Of a stretch of 64,000 nt of DNA, positions 41,266 through 50,785 are shown piece by piece (the first letter of the stretch is position 1; every line of letters starts with the position of its first letter). Where the stretch lies: NCBI GenBank assembly GCA_041658205.1, contig JBBAAO010000001.1, positions 2,170,001-2,234,000 of the forward strand, in the 5' to 3' direction. The position numbers and the translations under genes were made by a program. The notes beneath the pieces were generated by a model, which saw only the letters and a program-made list of their open reading frames with translations, was not told the origin of the DNA and ran no database searches. Source of the stretch: Bacteroidota bacterium (GTDB lineage Bacteria > Bacteroidota > Ignavibacteria > UBA10030 > UBA8401).

Positions 41266-43919
41266 TTTACCGTCTTGTTTTGTTCATCTGCAATAATGAC
41301 AACATCGGATCGGATATCACCGCGAGAGACGATTAGTGATTTCCCGTCGTTAGTCCATGCAAAATTTGTGATAAAATATTCGTCAAAATCGGTGTATCGT
41401 TTTTGAGCGCCGCCATCCAACGACCGGATATAGATGTTAGATACTCCATTCTCCGTGAGGATGTAACTTATATCGTTGCTGTTGGGCCGCATCACCATTT
41501 CATTTTCTGCATCGCTCGAAAGATCAAACAAGTATTTCGGCGTTCCCCCTTCCAGCGGTACCGCGTACATCGTCTGAACCTTTCGTTGGTCATCATATTT
41601 ACGAAAGATCACTCGCTTTCCGTCGTTAGTGATACTCGGCTGAGTTCCTTGAGTCGATGTGATATCCACTCTCTCCCCACCATCCAGCAGCACCTTCATG
41701 ATTGTATTCGGACCCCGAAGCCAGGAATCAAACACGACCCACTTTCCTGTTGCATCAATAGTGGGCCTGTAGTCTTCAGCATCTTTTGTTAATTGTTTCA
41801 GTCCTGTTCCGTCGGTTTTGAGTGACCAAATATTGGGAATTCCTCCCTTAGATGAGGTGAACACTATTGATTTGGCAATGGTGGAGACTGAAAAATCAAA
41901 TTCCAGAAACTCATCAAATGTAATCTGTTGTTGATTCTCGCCGTTGAGCTCCGATTTCCAAATATCAAAAGCTCCATTCTGTCTGGATGAATAATACAAT
42001 TCATTCTTACTGCTGATTGTCAATCCCCTGTCACCGTCATTACGCTGCGAAGTAATTTTTTTTGCATGCTTTGCATCTCCGTTTTGAACAAAATACAAAT
42101 AAAGTTCCTGTTCATTCAAGACTGTACACAACGTTTTAAAATCATTCGTGAGAGACGAACTCAAATAGTTATTCAGATCATTTGTCACTTTGGAAACGGT
42201 ACCGGAAGGATATTCGATGAAAAATAGTTGTGTTGCAATGATATTGATACTTGAAGCCTCTACAACAAGTCCCTTCCCGTTTGAAAGCCAATTGACTTGA
42301 GACACATCATCCCATTGATGGGTTGATAATTTTTTCATTTCTGCCGTTGTTACATCAAAACCAACAACGGTATGATGGAATCCTCCTTCCCACGATCCCA
42401 GAGAGGCTGCAATCATTTTCCCATCCGGTGACCAAGAAGGATTACCATTGATCCAGAGATCCCCTTTATACGCACTGAGATCTTTCTGTTGTGAACCATC
42501 GACAGAGGCAACAACCAACGCAAAATTGCCCGATTCTGGATAGACTCTTCGAAATGCGAGCTGTTTTCCATCAGGTGATAACGTAACTGAGCTTTGGACA
42601 TTGTCCAAAATTTTTACCGAATTCCCCCCAAGTACAGGAATCTTATAGAGTGAATAATTATCTAGAACATCATCTCCCATACGGTAAAATATGAAATTCC
42701 CATCATTGGAGAACACAGGATCCGCAATTGCTGCCTTTTGAGCAATTCTAATCTGAATGTTACTTGAGGTGGCCAACTGCTTTACCCACAACGAATATTT
42801 TCCCTTATCCAACTGAACATAAGCAACGTATCGTCCATCCTGTGAAATTGAAGCTGAAAAGATTTTTCCGGTAGAAGTGATCCTTGACATTTGGGTTTTG
42901 GTAAACGGAATCGGATCGTTTTGCATGAACAACATCAGTCCGGCGAAAATCAAGATCATAACAACCAATCCCCCAACAATATACTGAAGTGTTTTTTTGC
43001 TGTTCTTTGGAGTGTCTGCCGATTGGTGCTGCGAAGAGGAGTGTTGAGTTTTTTCTTCTTCAATTTTTTTGTACTCGCCGGAATATTGCGGACGATTAAC
43101 TCGTGAACTCTGTTTCTTCAAACGACGCAGATCGCGTACAATATCGGACATGTGCTGAAAGCGGTCATCCTGATTTTTTTCGAGCGCGGTCTTTAAAAGA
43201 AATGACAACTCTGCCGGTGCATCCGGGACAAATTTCTGAATATTCTCCGGGTCCTCATTGATGATGGAGTACATCATTGCCGCTTCATGCTCGCCGCGGA
43301 ACGGAAGCCGTCCTGACAGCATCTCAAAAAACAATACACCGAACGAGAAGATATCCGACCGTGGATCAACTTCGCCTCCCTGCATCTGTTCCGGCGCCAT
43401 ATATGCAAGCGTGCCAACAGTGCTCGAAGTCCGCGTCAGTTTTAATGATCCTTTTAATTTTGCCAGACCAAAATCCATCACCTTAACTTGGTTTTTGGAA
43501 TTGATCATGATGTTATCAGCTTTGATATCCCTATGGACGATCCCTTTGGTGTGCGCTTCTTCGAGTGCTTCGGCAATCTGGATTGCATAATCGATGGCGG
43601 TTTCGATTTTGATCTTTCCCTTCAGAAACGTCTCCCGGACCGTTTTTCCCTCTACAAATTCCATGACAATGAACTGTTTCCCATCTTCTTCACGGACATC
43701 GTGGATCACACAAATATTGGGATGGTTCAGAATTGCGACAGCCTGAGCCTCTTGAAGAAACCGCGTCTGCTCAGATGTCCCTTTCGCAAGATGATGCGGA
43801 AGAAATTTGAGGGCGACGATCCTGTTCAGTTTGGTGTCTTGGGCTTTATACACTACACCCATCCCACCTTCACCTAATTTCTCAACTATTTTATATTGCG
43901 ATATTGTCTGATCGATCAT
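41262..43919 (-). CDS. Transmembrane Ser/Thr kinase with PD40/TolB-like propeller
   Basis: 885 residues. Kinase 1-265 with Lys38, HRDIKADN (His129-Asp131) and DFG 149-151; a charged, Ser/Gln-rich juxtamembrane stretch (about 270-308); membrane helix 311-332; and an extracytoplasmic WD40-like PD40 propeller (about 345-885) with repeats such as SPDGKQLAFRRVYPESG, SWSPDGKMIAASLG and DATGKWVVFDSW. All catalytic residues are present. The propeller is probably a periplasmic ligand sensor or docking surface. Its stop overlaps the start of the phosphoesterase gene. Kinase domain resembles 46818-49466 most (GSLKLTRTSST activation loop shared). Confidence 0.92.
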   Translation of the reverse strand: MIDQTISQYKIVEKLGEGGMGVVYKAQDTKLNRIVALKFLPHHLAKGTSEQTRFLQEAQAVAILNHPNICVIHDVREEDGKQFIVMEFVEGKTVRETFLKGKIKIETAIDYAIQIAEALEEAHTKGIVHRDIKADNIMINSKNQVKVMDFGLAKLKGSLKLTRTSSTVGTLAYMAPEQMQGGEVDPRSDIFSFGVLFFEMLSGRLPFRGEHEAAMMYSIINEDPENIQKFVPDAPAELSFLLKTALEKNQDDRFQHMSDIVRDLRRLKKQSSRVNRPQYSGEYKKIEEEKTQHSSSQHQSADTPKNSKKTLQYIVGGLVVMILIFAGLMLFMQNDPIPFTKTQMSRITSTGKIFSASISQDGRYVAYVQLDKGKYSLWVKQLATSSNIQIRIAQKAAIADPVFSNDGNFIFYRMGDDVLDNYSLYKIPVLGGNSVKILDNVQSSVTLSPDGKQLAFRRVYPESGNFALVVASVDGSQQKDLSAYKGDLWINGNPSWSPDGKMIAASLGSWEGGFHHTVVGFDVTTAEMKKLSTHQWDDVSQVNWLSNGKGLVVEASSINIIATQLFFIEYPSGTVSKVTNDLNNYLSSSLTNDFKTLCTVLNEQELYLYFVQNGDAKHAKKITSQRNDGDRGLTISSKNELYYSSRQNGAFDIWKSELNGENQQQITFDEFLEFDFSVSTIAKSIVFTSSKGGIPNIWSLKTDGTGLKQLTKDAEDYRPTIDATGKWVVFDSWLRGPNTIMKVLLDGGERVDITSTQGTQPSITNDGKRVIFRKYDDQRKVQTMYAVPLEGGTPKYLFDLSSDAENEMVMRPNSNDISYILTENGVSNIYIRSLDGGAQKRYTDFDEYFITNFAWTNDGKSLIVSRGDIRSDVVIIADEQNKTVK

Positions 43920-43929
43920 AAGATTTTTT

Positions 43930-44012
43930 CATTTGTTGATTGAATCGTTGACTCATTGAAAAGCAATTCACGATTCAATGACCAAATGCTGAAATAATTC
44001 AATGAATCAATA
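43930..44012. repeat. AT-rich degenerate intergenic repeat upstream of a kinase gene (copy 1)
   Basis: The gap between two kinase genes is filled with variations on ATTGAATC/GATTCAAT (for example TTGATTGAATCG, CGATTCAATGACC, TTCAATGAATCAA), forming partial inverted repeats. A related, more diverged copy fills the next inter-kinase gap (46752-46815), which suggests they were carried along when the kinase genes were duplicated. Confidence 0.45.
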
Positions 44013-44015
44013 GCT

Positions 44016-46739
44016 TTATTTTTCGCTATCCATCATTTTATTTATTTCATCCGTCCAATTCAAAACAATCGATATATTTTTGAACGAGACCCCTTTCACA
44101 GGTTGGGTTGTTACAATATATTTTCCATCCGAAGTAATATCATAACTGATCCCACTATCCACATTCATTGCCGGAAAATTTTCGATCAGCACCGTTGGTA
44201 CTCCAGCCGTGAATGTCGTTCCAGAAGAGACCGGTACTGACATTAATTGAGAATTCCGGCGGTACAGCAAATATTTTCCGTCTGGAGTCCATCGCGGCTC
44301 TTCCGCCACATCCGACGAAATCTGCCATTTCCCTTCTTTCTTCGGGAATGGTCGTACGTAGATCTGATACGATCCTGATTCATCACAGATATACGAAACC
44401 CATTTGCCATCAGGGGAAATGGAAGATTCATATTCATCTTTTTTGGATTCCAAATACCTCCAGGGTGTTTTGTCCCCTAATAACGGCAGTACGAGAAGGT
44501 CGGACTGAGCACCCAATGTCAAATTATCTATCATAAGGAATTTGCCATCCCGAGACCAAAAGTTGACATAATTTCTCCCGCTGCCTGCATACACTTCCAC
44601 TTCGTCTCCACTTCCATCAGAAGGTTTCATAAAGACTCCGTTAATTCCTTCTTTTGTCCTTTTCATATAGACGATCGTTTTTCCATCCGGCGACCAGTGC
44701 GGTGTCCTGTTAACACCGCCGAAGGTCAATTTGCTGAGCGTACTTCGTGCAATATCGAATGTCCAGATATCAAAATCTTCCCCATCACGGATGACAATGG
44801 CAATTTTTTTATTGTCGGGCGAAATGCTCGGCTCAATGTACGGATGTGCTGATGAATCCAGTATCGTTACCGCACCCTTCATGTCGATCTTTACGATCTT
44901 TCTACTTTCACCTTCAATCGGTCCGGGAAGATAGACGAGTGATCCATTATCAGAAATAGAGTAATTGGTAATTCCTGTGGTCGTAGCACTATACACTCCT
45001 TGAACTACAGGTACCGGCTGTCCCGATACTTCAAGATCATCATCATTGAATGGTACGATATACAAAACACCGGAACGGGAAAAGAGAAGATGACCTGAAT
45101 TGACATATTTCGCAGTACTGGCACCTTCCAAAATCCGTTTTCGTTCGCCGGTATCGATATTGACAATATCAATGCTGGCATTTTCATAATAATCGGGACT
45201 CGAAAGTTTGCCGACAGTAAATATCACATGTTTGCCGTCCGGCAGACTGGAAGGCCAGCGGTGAGTACGCTCTTGCTTGGCAGAATCGATCTTCGTGATC
45301 TGTTTACCTTCGCCTCCATTTTCCGGTATCAGAAACAATCCGGTTTGAGCAGAAGGCGCGTAGATAATTTCTCCTTTCGAATTCCATGTCCCTCCTCTAT
45401 TATCCGATGCTTCAGTCATTGCAACAGGAGTACCGCCATTCAACGAAATTTTTTCAAGCTTCCCGTTCCTGAAATATCCAAGCCAACGGTCATCCGGAGA
45501 GAAGAAAGGAGAGATGCAATTTTCAATTCCAGGAATGAGAACGGGATCCATCGACTTCAATTCACGCAGATAGAATTTATTGTTTGCCTTAAATACCACT
45601 TTGGAACCATCATGCGAAATAGTCAAAGCAGGATATGCCGTAACATCAAGCATTTTTTCTTCGCCGATATCAAGGGTGAATTTTGTAATAAAATTTCCAG
45701 AAGTTGTTGGGCGCAACATCCACCATGTAAACAGTAGTGCTAAGGATAGAACACCAGTAAGAATCCACGGAATAACCGATGAACGAAAAGGTGCCGCCAG
45801 ATCGAATCTCCGATTCATGACTTCAATGACGAACGAGCCGGATGAAATTGATTTTTCTTTTTGCGCTGAAGGAATGTGGCTTGTTGAACGCAGTACCGAA
45901 TACGCTCTGCTGTTTGTGTGTCCGGTTGATTTCTTTATCTTCCGAAGATCTTTTGCTAACTCTTTCGCCGATTGGCATCGGTCATCTTTTTCCTTTTGAA
46001 GACATTCAAGAATAATGTGGTCAAGTTCCGGATCAGTCCCTTCCTTCACAGCAGAGATCGGTGCGGGGTCGACGTTTACAATCTCATACATGATCGCCGT
46101 TTCGTGTACACCTTTGAACGGAGATTCTCCGGCAAGAAGTTCATATAGTACTACACCAAGAGAGAAAATATCAGTTCGGTGATCAACATCGAGTCCCTGC
46201 ACTTGTTCGGGAGACATGTAACCCATCGTCCCCATTGTAGTACCGGCTTTTGTCAATCGAGAAACATTTCCTGATGTAAAAAGCTTTGCCAGACCGAAAT
46301 CCATGATCTGTACGATACCATCTTTGCGGATCATGATATTATCTGGTTTGATATCGCGGTGGACGATCCCTTTTTCGTGTGCAGCGGCAAGTCCCTCCGC
46401 TACCTGAATACCGATCTCTAATATTTGTTTTTGTCCGAGCTGTTCTTTTTTATCTTTCAGTGATTTCCCATCAACAAATTCCATCACGATAAATAATTGA
46501 CCCTCGTGTTCTGAGATATCGTGAATGGTGCAAACATTTGGATGATTGAGCGCCGATGCGGATTTGGCTTCCTGAATGAATCTCGCTTTATCTTGTTCGG
46601 ATGCCGATAAATGCTGCGGAAGAAATTTGAGCGCGACGAAACGGTCAAGTTTGGTGTCGGTAGCCTTATAAACAACGCCCATCCCACCTTCGCCTAACTT
46701 TTCAAGAATTTTATATTGGGATATTGTTTGACCTATCAT
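44016..46739 (-). CDS. Transmembrane Ser/Thr kinase with PD40/TolB-like propeller
   Basis: 907 residues. Kinase 1-265 with Lys38, HRDIKPDN (His127-Asp129) and DFG 147-149, but an activation loop (TKAGTTMGTMGYMSPEQVQG) different from the neighbouring kinases; cytoplasmic linker, a single membrane helix near 325-345 (IPWILTGVLSLALLFTWWML), then a PD40 propeller (about 355-900: ALTISHDGSKVVF, SISPDNKKIAIVI, HWSPDGKTIVYMK, RWTPDGKYLLYRR). Catalytic residues are complete. It is separated from both neighbours by short AT-rich repeats rather than a terminator, so co-transcription across the kinase array is possible. Confidence 0.92.
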   Translation of the reverse strand: MIGQTISQYKILEKLGEGGMGVVYKATDTKLDRFVALKFLPQHLSASEQDKARFIQEAKSASALNHPNVCTIHDISEHEGQLFIVMEFVDGKSLKDKKEQLGQKQILEIGIQVAEGLAAAHEKGIVHRDIKPDNIMIRKDGIVQIMDFGLAKLFTSGNVSRLTKAGTTMGTMGYMSPEQVQGLDVDHRTDIFSLGVVLYELLAGESPFKGVHETAIMYEIVNVDPAPISAVKEGTDPELDHIILECLQKEKDDRCQSAKELAKDLRKIKKSTGHTNSRAYSVLRSTSHIPSAQKEKSISSGSFVIEVMNRRFDLAAPFRSSVIPWILTGVLSLALLFTWWMLRPTTSGNFITKFTLDIGEEKMLDVTAYPALTISHDGSKVVFKANNKFYLRELKSMDPVLIPGIENCISPFFSPDDRWLGYFRNGKLEKISLNGGTPVAMTEASDNRGGTWNSKGEIIYAPSAQTGLFLIPENGGEGKQITKIDSAKQERTHRWPSSLPDGKHVIFTVGKLSSPDYYENASIDIVNIDTGERKRILEGASTAKYVNSGHLLFSRSGVLYIVPFNDDDLEVSGQPVPVVQGVYSATTTGITNYSISDNGSLVYLPGPIEGESRKIVKIDMKGAVTILDSSAHPYIEPSISPDNKKIAIVIRDGEDFDIWTFDIARSTLSKLTFGGVNRTPHWSPDGKTIVYMKRTKEGINGVFMKPSDGSGDEVEVYAGSGRNYVNFWSRDGKFLMIDNLTLGAQSDLLVLPLLGDKTPWRYLESKKDEYESSISPDGKWVSYICDESGSYQIYVRPFPKKEGKWQISSDVAEEPRWTPDGKYLLYRRNSQLMSVPVSSGTTFTAGVPTVLIENFPAMNVDSGISYDITSDGKYIVTTQPVKGVSFKNISIVLNWTDEINKMMDSEK

Positions 46740-46751
46740 TCTTTTATAACC

Positions 46752-46815
46752 TATCGTAATTGAATCAGTGGTTTTTAAAATTGGTTCATTTGATCATTAG
46801 TCCAATAATGCAATA
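46752..46815. repeat. AT-rich degenerate intergenic repeat between kinase genes (copy 2)
   Basis: Aligns loosely with 43930-44012: ATTGAATCAGTGG, TTGATCATTAGTCC, AATGCAATAATTTAATAAACCAAT. No T-tract terminator is present. Similarity was judged by eye and may partly reflect shared AT-richness. Confidence 0.4.
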
Positions 46816-46817
46816 AT

Positions 46818-49466
46818 TTAATAAACCAATTTCTGAAACCGTTTATTGTTCTTCAATGGCTCCCACCATGGTTCTATTTTCAACAATGGCACCGTTACTT
46901 CACACGGTAGTGATAACAACCGTTCTAATATATCTACAGCTTTTTCCTGTTCTCCCACCATGACATAAATTCTTGCAAGATCACGAAGGCGAAATGAACC
47001 GCGCCAAGCTTCTTTTTCAATTGGTAGAAGTTCCACTCCGCGTTCTCCCGCTGTTATCGCATCGTTCTTGCGTCCGATCCCGGCGTACGCAAGGCCAAGG
47101 GCACTATAGAACCGTTCATCGGCCGGATTGGTCTTGAGTTGAACACGAATGTAGGCAACGGCGCTGTCATAATATTGTTTTGCGAGCGTTTCATTCCCGC
47201 GGATATGTTCCATCTGTGCACGGAGAAGGCTTGTTGGTGCATATCCGAATTGATCGTTCAAAAATTCCTTCGTATTCACCTGGTCGATCACTTTTTTTGC
47301 GGCTTGAAAATTTCGCGCTATTAATTCAACGTCGTACTCCAGATAGTCAATGATGAACTCCGTTTCATTAATTTTTCCGATCCTGCGGGCCTGTTCAACG
47401 GTGCGACGTGAACCTTCAAGATCAGCTTTCCACGCCAAAAGATTCCTTACCATATCCTGATATGTGCCGGTTATATCGGGGGACAGTTCCAGTGATTTGT
47501 CAAAATTTCGGCTTGCTTTTTCATACTCCCGAGCAAGAACCTGTGTTTCTCCAAGCTGTCGAATTAGGTCAGCAGCACGCGGATTGCTTTCGATTGATTT
47601 TTCAAATGCTTCAATGGAACCGCGCATATTTCCCTGACGACGCATCACTGCTGCAATGCCATAGTATACGGTAGAATTACTTGGTCGATAGGAAAGAGCA
47701 AGAGAGAATTCTCCCAATGCCTTTGAATAGTCAAGTTTGGTATGATAATAATACCATCCCATTGCTTCATGTGATTCGGAAAGCTGTGGTGCAAGTTCTG
47801 TTGCTCTTTCTCCTGCAGCGCGTGATTGTTCGACACGTTTTTCAGTGCGATCATAGAAGAACCAGTACATCGTTGCATGAATCTTTGCAAGTTTAGCAAA
47901 CGCTGCTGCAAATTTTGGATCAAGACGAATTGCACGTTCCAATAATTGTATAGCAATTTCCTGGTCGGACTTCGAAACACTCCTATTTGAATATTCTATA
48001 GCTTTCAGATAATAATCATATGCTTCAGAATTTTCCGTCAAAGAAGTTTCGAGTGATTTTTTTTCTACCGTTCCCAAAGCAACATCCATCGCTCCGGCAA
48101 CACGGCTGGCGATATCCGATTGAAGCTTAAATGCGCTGGAGAGAACTGATTCCATAGAGATCGACCAAGCTTGCGTCTCATCTTCTACTCTGATCAATGT
48201 CGGATTCACTCGAACATTCGTTTTTCCGTCGACTGTTTCCCAACGGACTGTCCCCTGCAAAACATAATTCACACCAAGTTCATCACCAATCTGTTTCAGC
48301 GTCTTCGCAGTTTTTTTGTACTGAACAGCACTGGAACGGGCGATCACTTTCAATCCGGATAATCCTGACAACCTGCTTGTCACTTCATCGGTCATTCCGT
48401 CTACGAAATAATCCTTATCATTTGGTCCGAGATTTTCGAATGGGAGTACAACAATCACTTTCTTTTCGTCGTGTGCAAAAAGAGAACGAATCGAGTTTTG
48501 AAAGAAAATTCCCGCGAGCAATACTGCAATTCCTATAGCGCTGAACAAGAGTGTCCGTTTTGACAACCTCATTTGCTGTTCCGACTGATCAGGCCGCGGC
48601 TTTTTCGGTATATCTGGAGTCTGAAATTCTTTCGTTCGTACAATCCGAGTCGATTCTTTCTTCAAGCGGCGAAGATCAACAATGATCTCGGACATGGATT
48701 GGTAACGGTCTTCCGGATCTTTCTCCAGCGACTTTTTGAGAATATGAAGAAGTTCATTAGGAATATCACTACGATATTTCGTTGCAAGTTCCGGTTCTTC
48801 GTTGACAATGGAATACATCACCGCCGCTTCATGCTCGCCACGGAACGGCATTTTTCCTGTTGTCATTTCAAACAGGACAACACCGTACGAAAAAATATCG
48901 GAACGTATATCGGCCTCAATCCCTTGGATTTGCTCGGGGGACATGTAGGCTAACGTACCTATGGTGCTAGATGTTCTGGTCAGTTTCAGCGAACCTTTTA
49001 GTTTTGCCAGACCAAAATCCATCACTTTAATCTGGTTCTTGGAGTTGACCATGATATTCTCCGCTTTGATATCGCGGTGAATAATCCCTTTACTGTGTGC
49101 TTCGTGAAGAGCTTCACTGATTTGAATACCGTACTCAACTACCTGTTTTATGGTGAGAGGACTTGCGGCATCAACTTTATCCCACAGTGTTACACCTTCA
49201 ACCAGCTCCATTTCAATGAACTGCATGTCATTTGCTTCGTCGATACCGTAAATCGTACATACATTGGGATGATTCAATGCCGAAGCAGATTTCGCTTCTT
49301 GGAAAAACCGTGATTTTTCTTGTTCGGATTTTGCTACATGTGCAGGAAGGAACTTGAGTGCGACGTAGCGGTCAAGCTTGGTGTCTTGGGCTTTGTAAAC
49401 TACGCCCATTCCTCCTTCACCCAGCTTTTCAAGTATTTTGTAATGCGAAATTACATGCCCTATCAT
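46818..49466 (-). CDS. Transmembrane Ser/Thr kinase with TolB-like and TPR domains
   Basis: 882 residues. Kinase 1-265 with Lys38, HRDIKAEN (His130-Asp132), DFG 150-152; membrane helix about 305-325; TolB-N/FlgO-like domain about 338-460 (KVIVVLPFENLGPNDKDYFV, GMTDEVTSRLSGLSGLKVIA); TPR array about 475-880 with repeats such as AIQLLERAIRLDPKFAAAFA and ASRNFDKSLELSPDITGTYQ. The extracytoplasmic half has the same architecture as that of the kinase/cyclase fusion at 32176, while its kinase half is closer to 41262. Rightmost (first transcribed) member of the kinase array; the gap upstream holds REP-like palindromes. Confidence 0.92.
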   Translation of the reverse strand: MIGHVISHYKILEKLGEGGMGVVYKAQDTKLDRYVALKFLPAHVAKSEQEKSRFFQEAKSASALNHPNVCTIYGIDEANDMQFIEMELVEGVTLWDKVDAASPLTIKQVVEYGIQISEALHEAHSKGIIHRDIKAENIMVNSKNQIKVMDFGLAKLKGSLKLTRTSSTIGTLAYMSPEQIQGIEADIRSDIFSYGVVLFEMTTGKMPFRGEHEAAVMYSIVNEEPELATKYRSDIPNELLHILKKSLEKDPEDRYQSMSEIIVDLRRLKKESTRIVRTKEFQTPDIPKKPRPDQSEQQMRLSKRTLLFSAIGIAVLLAGIFFQNSIRSLFAHDEKKVIVVLPFENLGPNDKDYFVDGMTDEVTSRLSGLSGLKVIARSSAVQYKKTAKTLKQIGDELGVNYVLQGTVRWETVDGKTNVRVNPTLIRVEDETQAWSISMESVLSSAFKLQSDIASRVAGAMDVALGTVEKKSLETSLTENSEAYDYYLKAIEYSNRSVSKSDQEIAIQLLERAIRLDPKFAAAFAKLAKIHATMYWFFYDRTEKRVEQSRAAGERATELAPQLSESHEAMGWYYYHTKLDYSKALGEFSLALSYRPSNSTVYYGIAAVMRRQGNMRGSIEAFEKSIESNPRAADLIRQLGETQVLAREYEKASRNFDKSLELSPDITGTYQDMVRNLLAWKADLEGSRRTVEQARRIGKINETEFIIDYLEYDVELIARNFQAAKKVIDQVNTKEFLNDQFGYAPTSLLRAQMEHIRGNETLAKQYYDSAVAYIRVQLKTNPADERFYSALGLAYAGIGRKNDAITAGERGVELLPIEKEAWRGSFRLRDLARIYVMVGEQEKAVDILERLLSLPCEVTVPLLKIEPWWEPLKNNKRFQKLVY

Positions 49467-49494
49467 AAGTTTTTATATTTAGGATGAAATTGCC

Positions 49495-49690
49495 CCGTCT
49501 CGAATAATGTTCGAAACGGAATCCTCGTTCCGATGGATAATTGGAACGGGATTTTACAGATCATGATTGCAATTACCCTTAAGAAACATTCGCTTCACAA
49601 CATATCACCCCGAAGGGGTCATCTCGACAAGGTCGGGGCGACGCCCCGACAGTTCTTGTTCACAAATTTCAACGAACCCTGAATGGGTGA
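49495..49690. repeat. REP-like palindrome cluster, left side of the RAYT gene
   Basis: Five inverted repeats in 200 bp: CCGTCTCGAA/TTCGAAACGG (49495-49519, one mismatch), CGTTCC/GGAACG (49526-49548), ACCCCGAAGGGGT (49607-49619), GTCGGGGCGACGCCCCGAC (49632-49650) and ACCCTGAATGGGT (about 49676-49688). The third and fifth are variants of one motif, which recurs on the other side of the transposase. Confidence 0.7.
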
Positions 49691-49700
49691 AATAAAGATA

Positions 49701-50156
49701 TTAATCCCATACATACCGTTCGTCATATTCGATTTCATTCTCTTCTAAAAATATCCTATACTCTTCCTGAAACGTTCTTTTTCTATGATGCTCTTCTTGA
49801 TTTGCAATATATTTTCTTACACGCTGAACGTCGGATTGTCCAACAGAGAAAGCACCATAGCCATTTTGCCAAGCGAATTTGTTTAATAGTGGACTTTTCG
49901 TTTTAATCCACTTTGAAGAACTGCGTTTCATTTCACCCACAATGGTTGCCATTGATTGATTCCGAGAGAGCAAACAAAGAATATGCACATGATCAGCAAT
50001 TCCGCCTACAATCAAAACCGGACATTCAAGATTGTTACATGTTCCGCCGAGATATGCATGCATCTCTTCACGTATATTTTTATCAACCAAAAAGGGGTGT
50101 CGATTTTTCGTTGAAAAAACTATATGAAGTAATACTTTGGATAATGATTGTGGCAT
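49701..50156 (-). CDS. REP-associated tyrosine transposase (RAYT; IS200/TnpA-like)
   Basis: 151 residues of the Y1 HuH transposase superfamily: opening SLSKVLLHIVFSTKNRHPFL, HuH motif DHVHIL (His56, His58), catalytic Tyr116 in VRKYIANQEEHH, C-terminus of the usual length. All key residues are present so it may be active. No second gene or insertion-sequence ends are visible; instead, short GC-rich palindromes lie on both sides, as expected for a RAYT and its REP targets. The gene is not part of the kinase operon and probably marks a transfer or rearrangement point between the kinase array and the GAF-SpoIIE region. Confidence 0.88.
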   Translation of the reverse strand: MPQSLSKVLLHIVFSTKNRHPFLVDKNIREEMHAYLGGTCNNLECPVLIVGGIADHVHILCLLSRNQSMATIVGEMKRSSSKWIKTKSPLLNKFAWQNGYGAFSVGQSDVQRVRKYIANQEEHHRKRTFQEEYRIFLEENEIEYDERYVWD

Positions 50157-50169
50157 AGTTTGTTTTTAT

Positions 50170-50290
50170 GTTACCCCTTCAGGGTAACATACTGATAGTG
50201 ATCATTATTTCCCTAGGGCGTTGCCCTCGGTTCATATCTTCATCCCCTTCGGGGATGTTACATTTTTCAAGAACTGATCCCGAAGGGCTC
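50170..50290. repeat. REP-like palindrome cluster, right side of the RAYT gene
   Basis: Within the 332-bp gap 50157-50488: GTTACCC/GGGTAAC (50170-50188), AGGGC/GCCCT (50215-50227), CATCCCCTTCGGGGATG (50241-50257) and ATCCC-GAA-GGGCT (50277-50290). CCCTTCGGG is the complement-type variant of the CCCCGAAGGGG motif on the left side. Beyond 50300 the pattern decays (ATCCTTCGGAGAA near 50371) and no gene is seen up to 50488. Confidence 0.7.
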
Positions 50291-50488
50291 ATCCCAGGTA
50301 CACGCTTCGAGTAACACATTCCTTATTGCCTGATCTCACGAGGCGACTGTCCACGGTTCATTTCTTCTTATCCTTCGGAGAAGCAAGAATACATCAACGC
50401 TTCATCATAACATCCTTTTGCATTCCTTGTAGACTGTTCCATTAATTACAAAATCTTAGATTGATGGGATAGCATTTTCATGGATCAA

Positions 50489-50785
50489 TTATTCTACAAC
50501 CGAAAATATTTCCCTATGTCCTGAATCGATATGCGCCATAAATTTGCCATACCAGGCTCCAAACTCCATCGACGACATCGTTTCCAAAGAATTCTTTTCA
50601 TATGCAGCTAGATTCTCGAATTTTAATTCCATCTCAAGCGTATAAAATTTTCCGGTTACGTCCATCATGTACCGTGATTCAGGTTGTCCGTGTTGTTTCA
50701 TCAATTCTCTTCCTTCCGCAATTAAAGCTTTTACATCTTTTGCATGACCAAACTTCATCTGAAATGTATTTCGCACGATAATCAT
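50489..50785 (-). CDS. Small NIPSNAP/dimeric alpha-beta-barrel-like protein
   Basis: 98 residues, cytoplasmic. MIIVRNTFQMKFGHAKDVKA and the pattern of four strands and two helices (RYMMDVTGKFYTLEMELKFE, SSMEFGAWYGKFM) fit the dimeric alpha-beta barrel superfamily (NIPSNAP/ABM/EthD-like). A strong ribosome binding site (AGGAGG) precedes ATG 50785. It is 150 bp after the two-domain ABM-like gene and may be related in function. Such proteins include monooxygenases and stress or heme-binding proteins; no catalytic residue can be named from sequence alone. Confidence 0.75.
   Translation of the reverse strand: MIIVRNTFQMKFGHAKDVKALIAEGRELMKQHGQPESRYMMDVTGKFYTLEMELKFENLAAYEKNSLETMSSMEFGAWYGKFMAHIDSGHREIFSVVE

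Noticed and set aside
45228..45737. 169-codon open frame on the plus strand
   Set aside because: Antisense to the kinase PD40 propeller; no ribosome binding site and no recognisable domain.
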